Shown: piece after piece, positions 8,108-8,390 of the stretch
How the letters are laid out: every line of letters begins with the position of its first letter
How positions within the stretch are numbered: the first letter of the stretch is position 1
Assembly (NCBI GenBank): GCA_037968555.1
Contig: JBBKVS010000267.1
Span: forward strand, 1 to 8,390
Origin: JAWXBM01 sp037968555
GTDB lineage: Bacteria > Pseudomonadota > Gammaproteobacteria > Xanthomonadales > SZUA-36
DNA length: 8,390 bases
Direction of reading: 5' to 3'
Translations under genes and position numbers: made by a program
The notes under the pieces: model-generated
Told to the model about the DNA's origin: nothing
The model's database searches: none
Seen by the model: only the letters and a program-made list of their open reading frames with translations

Positions 8108-8390
8108 ATGAAACCCGAGAAGGTCGACCGTCAGCGGCTGCGTCATCTTACCGACCTGCCGAACGTCGGTCCGGCGACCGCAGGCGACCTTCGTCTGCTG
8201 GGCATCAATACACCCGGCGCTCTCAAAGGGCGGGACCCGCTGGAGCTGTATCACGCACTCTCGCTCAAGACCGGCGTGCGCCAGGATCCCTGCGTCCTCG
8301 ACGTGTTCATCTCACTCACCCGATTTGCCGACGGCGATCCGCCGCAGCCCTGGTGGGCCTACACCACCGAGCGCAAACGCAAGTACGGAT
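8108..8390 (+). CDS. Helix-hairpin-helix protein, Cdd1 / pathogenicity-locus family (runs off right edge)
   Basis: An ATG at 8108 opens a frame that stays open to the end of the window, 94 codons, starting MKPEKVDRQRLRHLTDLPN. Residues 14-32 (LTDLPNVGPATAGDLRLLG) form a helix-hairpin-helix motif of the kind that contacts DNA backbone. The tail LDVFISLTRFADGD, then PPQPWWAYTTERKRKYG, is characteristic of the small Cdd1 (pathogenicity locus) family, which is also often labelled mitomycin resistance protein. The usual family length is about 90-110 residues, so only the last few codons are probably missing. AGGA six bases before the ATG supports the start. It is divergent from acsA, with a 79-base gap, and has the same high G+C as the 5' part of acsA. 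A DNA-binding role is inferred from the motif; the biological function of the family is poorly defined. Confidence 0.8.
   Translation, partial: MKPEKVDRQRLRHLTDLPNVGPATAGDLRLLGINTPGALKGRDPLELYHALSLKTGVRQDPCVLDVFISLTRFADGDPPQPWWAYTTERKRKYG

Noticed and set aside
8029..8109. N-terminal extension of acsA to the ATG at 8109
   Set aside because: It would swallow the candidate promoter at 8062-8090 and overlap the Cdd1-family start. The shorter start has a strong ribosome site and gives Trp414 and Lys609 the Salmonella numbering.

Overview
The window looks like a gammaproteobacterial chromosome segment. Housekeeping-type genes flank a four-gene accessory operon. The taxon is inferred from gene content: a YcgL-domain gene, a Kbp/YgaU-like BON-LysM gene and an AcsA whose key residues fall at the Salmonella numbering. 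I cannot name a genus. Most of the window is about 50-60% G+C, the first operon gene is AT-richer, and everything right of about 6600 is clearly GC-richer.

Layout. Positions 1-152 (minus strand) hold the 5' end of a ycgL-type gene that runs off the left edge. A 173-base intergenic region separates it from four plus-strand genes: a lipoprotein (326-934), a TIR-TM-TPR protein (975-3065), a secreted protein with a cleavable signal peptide (3105-3632) and a SLOG protein with four membrane helices (3671-5422). The gaps are 40, 39 and 38 bases, and a rho-independent terminator (5457-5482) follows, so this is almost certainly one operon. Converging on it from the minus strand are a BON-LysM protein (5507-6049) and acetyl-CoA synthetase acsA (6082-8028). 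Divergent from acsA, at 8108 to the right edge, is a nearly complete helix-hairpin-helix protein of the Cdd1 (pathogenicity locus) family.

How the operon may work (inference). The TIR domain keeps the Trp-x-x-x-Glu arrangement of NAD-cleaving TIR enzymes and should be cytoplasmic. A strongly basic segment before its single membrane helix predicts that the TPR-like half lies in the periplasm. The lipoprotein and the secreted protein appear to be distant paralogues of each other and should occupy the same compartment as the TPR half. The SLOG protein has a cytoplasmic nucleotide-ligand-type domain followed by two 2-helix modules resembling SLATT membrane effectors. Pairing a TIR enzyme with a SLOG sensor recalls Thoeris, where a TIR-made cyclic ADP-ribose isomer activates a SLOG-containing effector. 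Here the effector would be a membrane protein and the trigger could be sensed outside the inner membrane. This four-gene set is the most interesting content of the window. acsA and the LysM gene are ordinary, apart from an abrupt composition change inside acsA.
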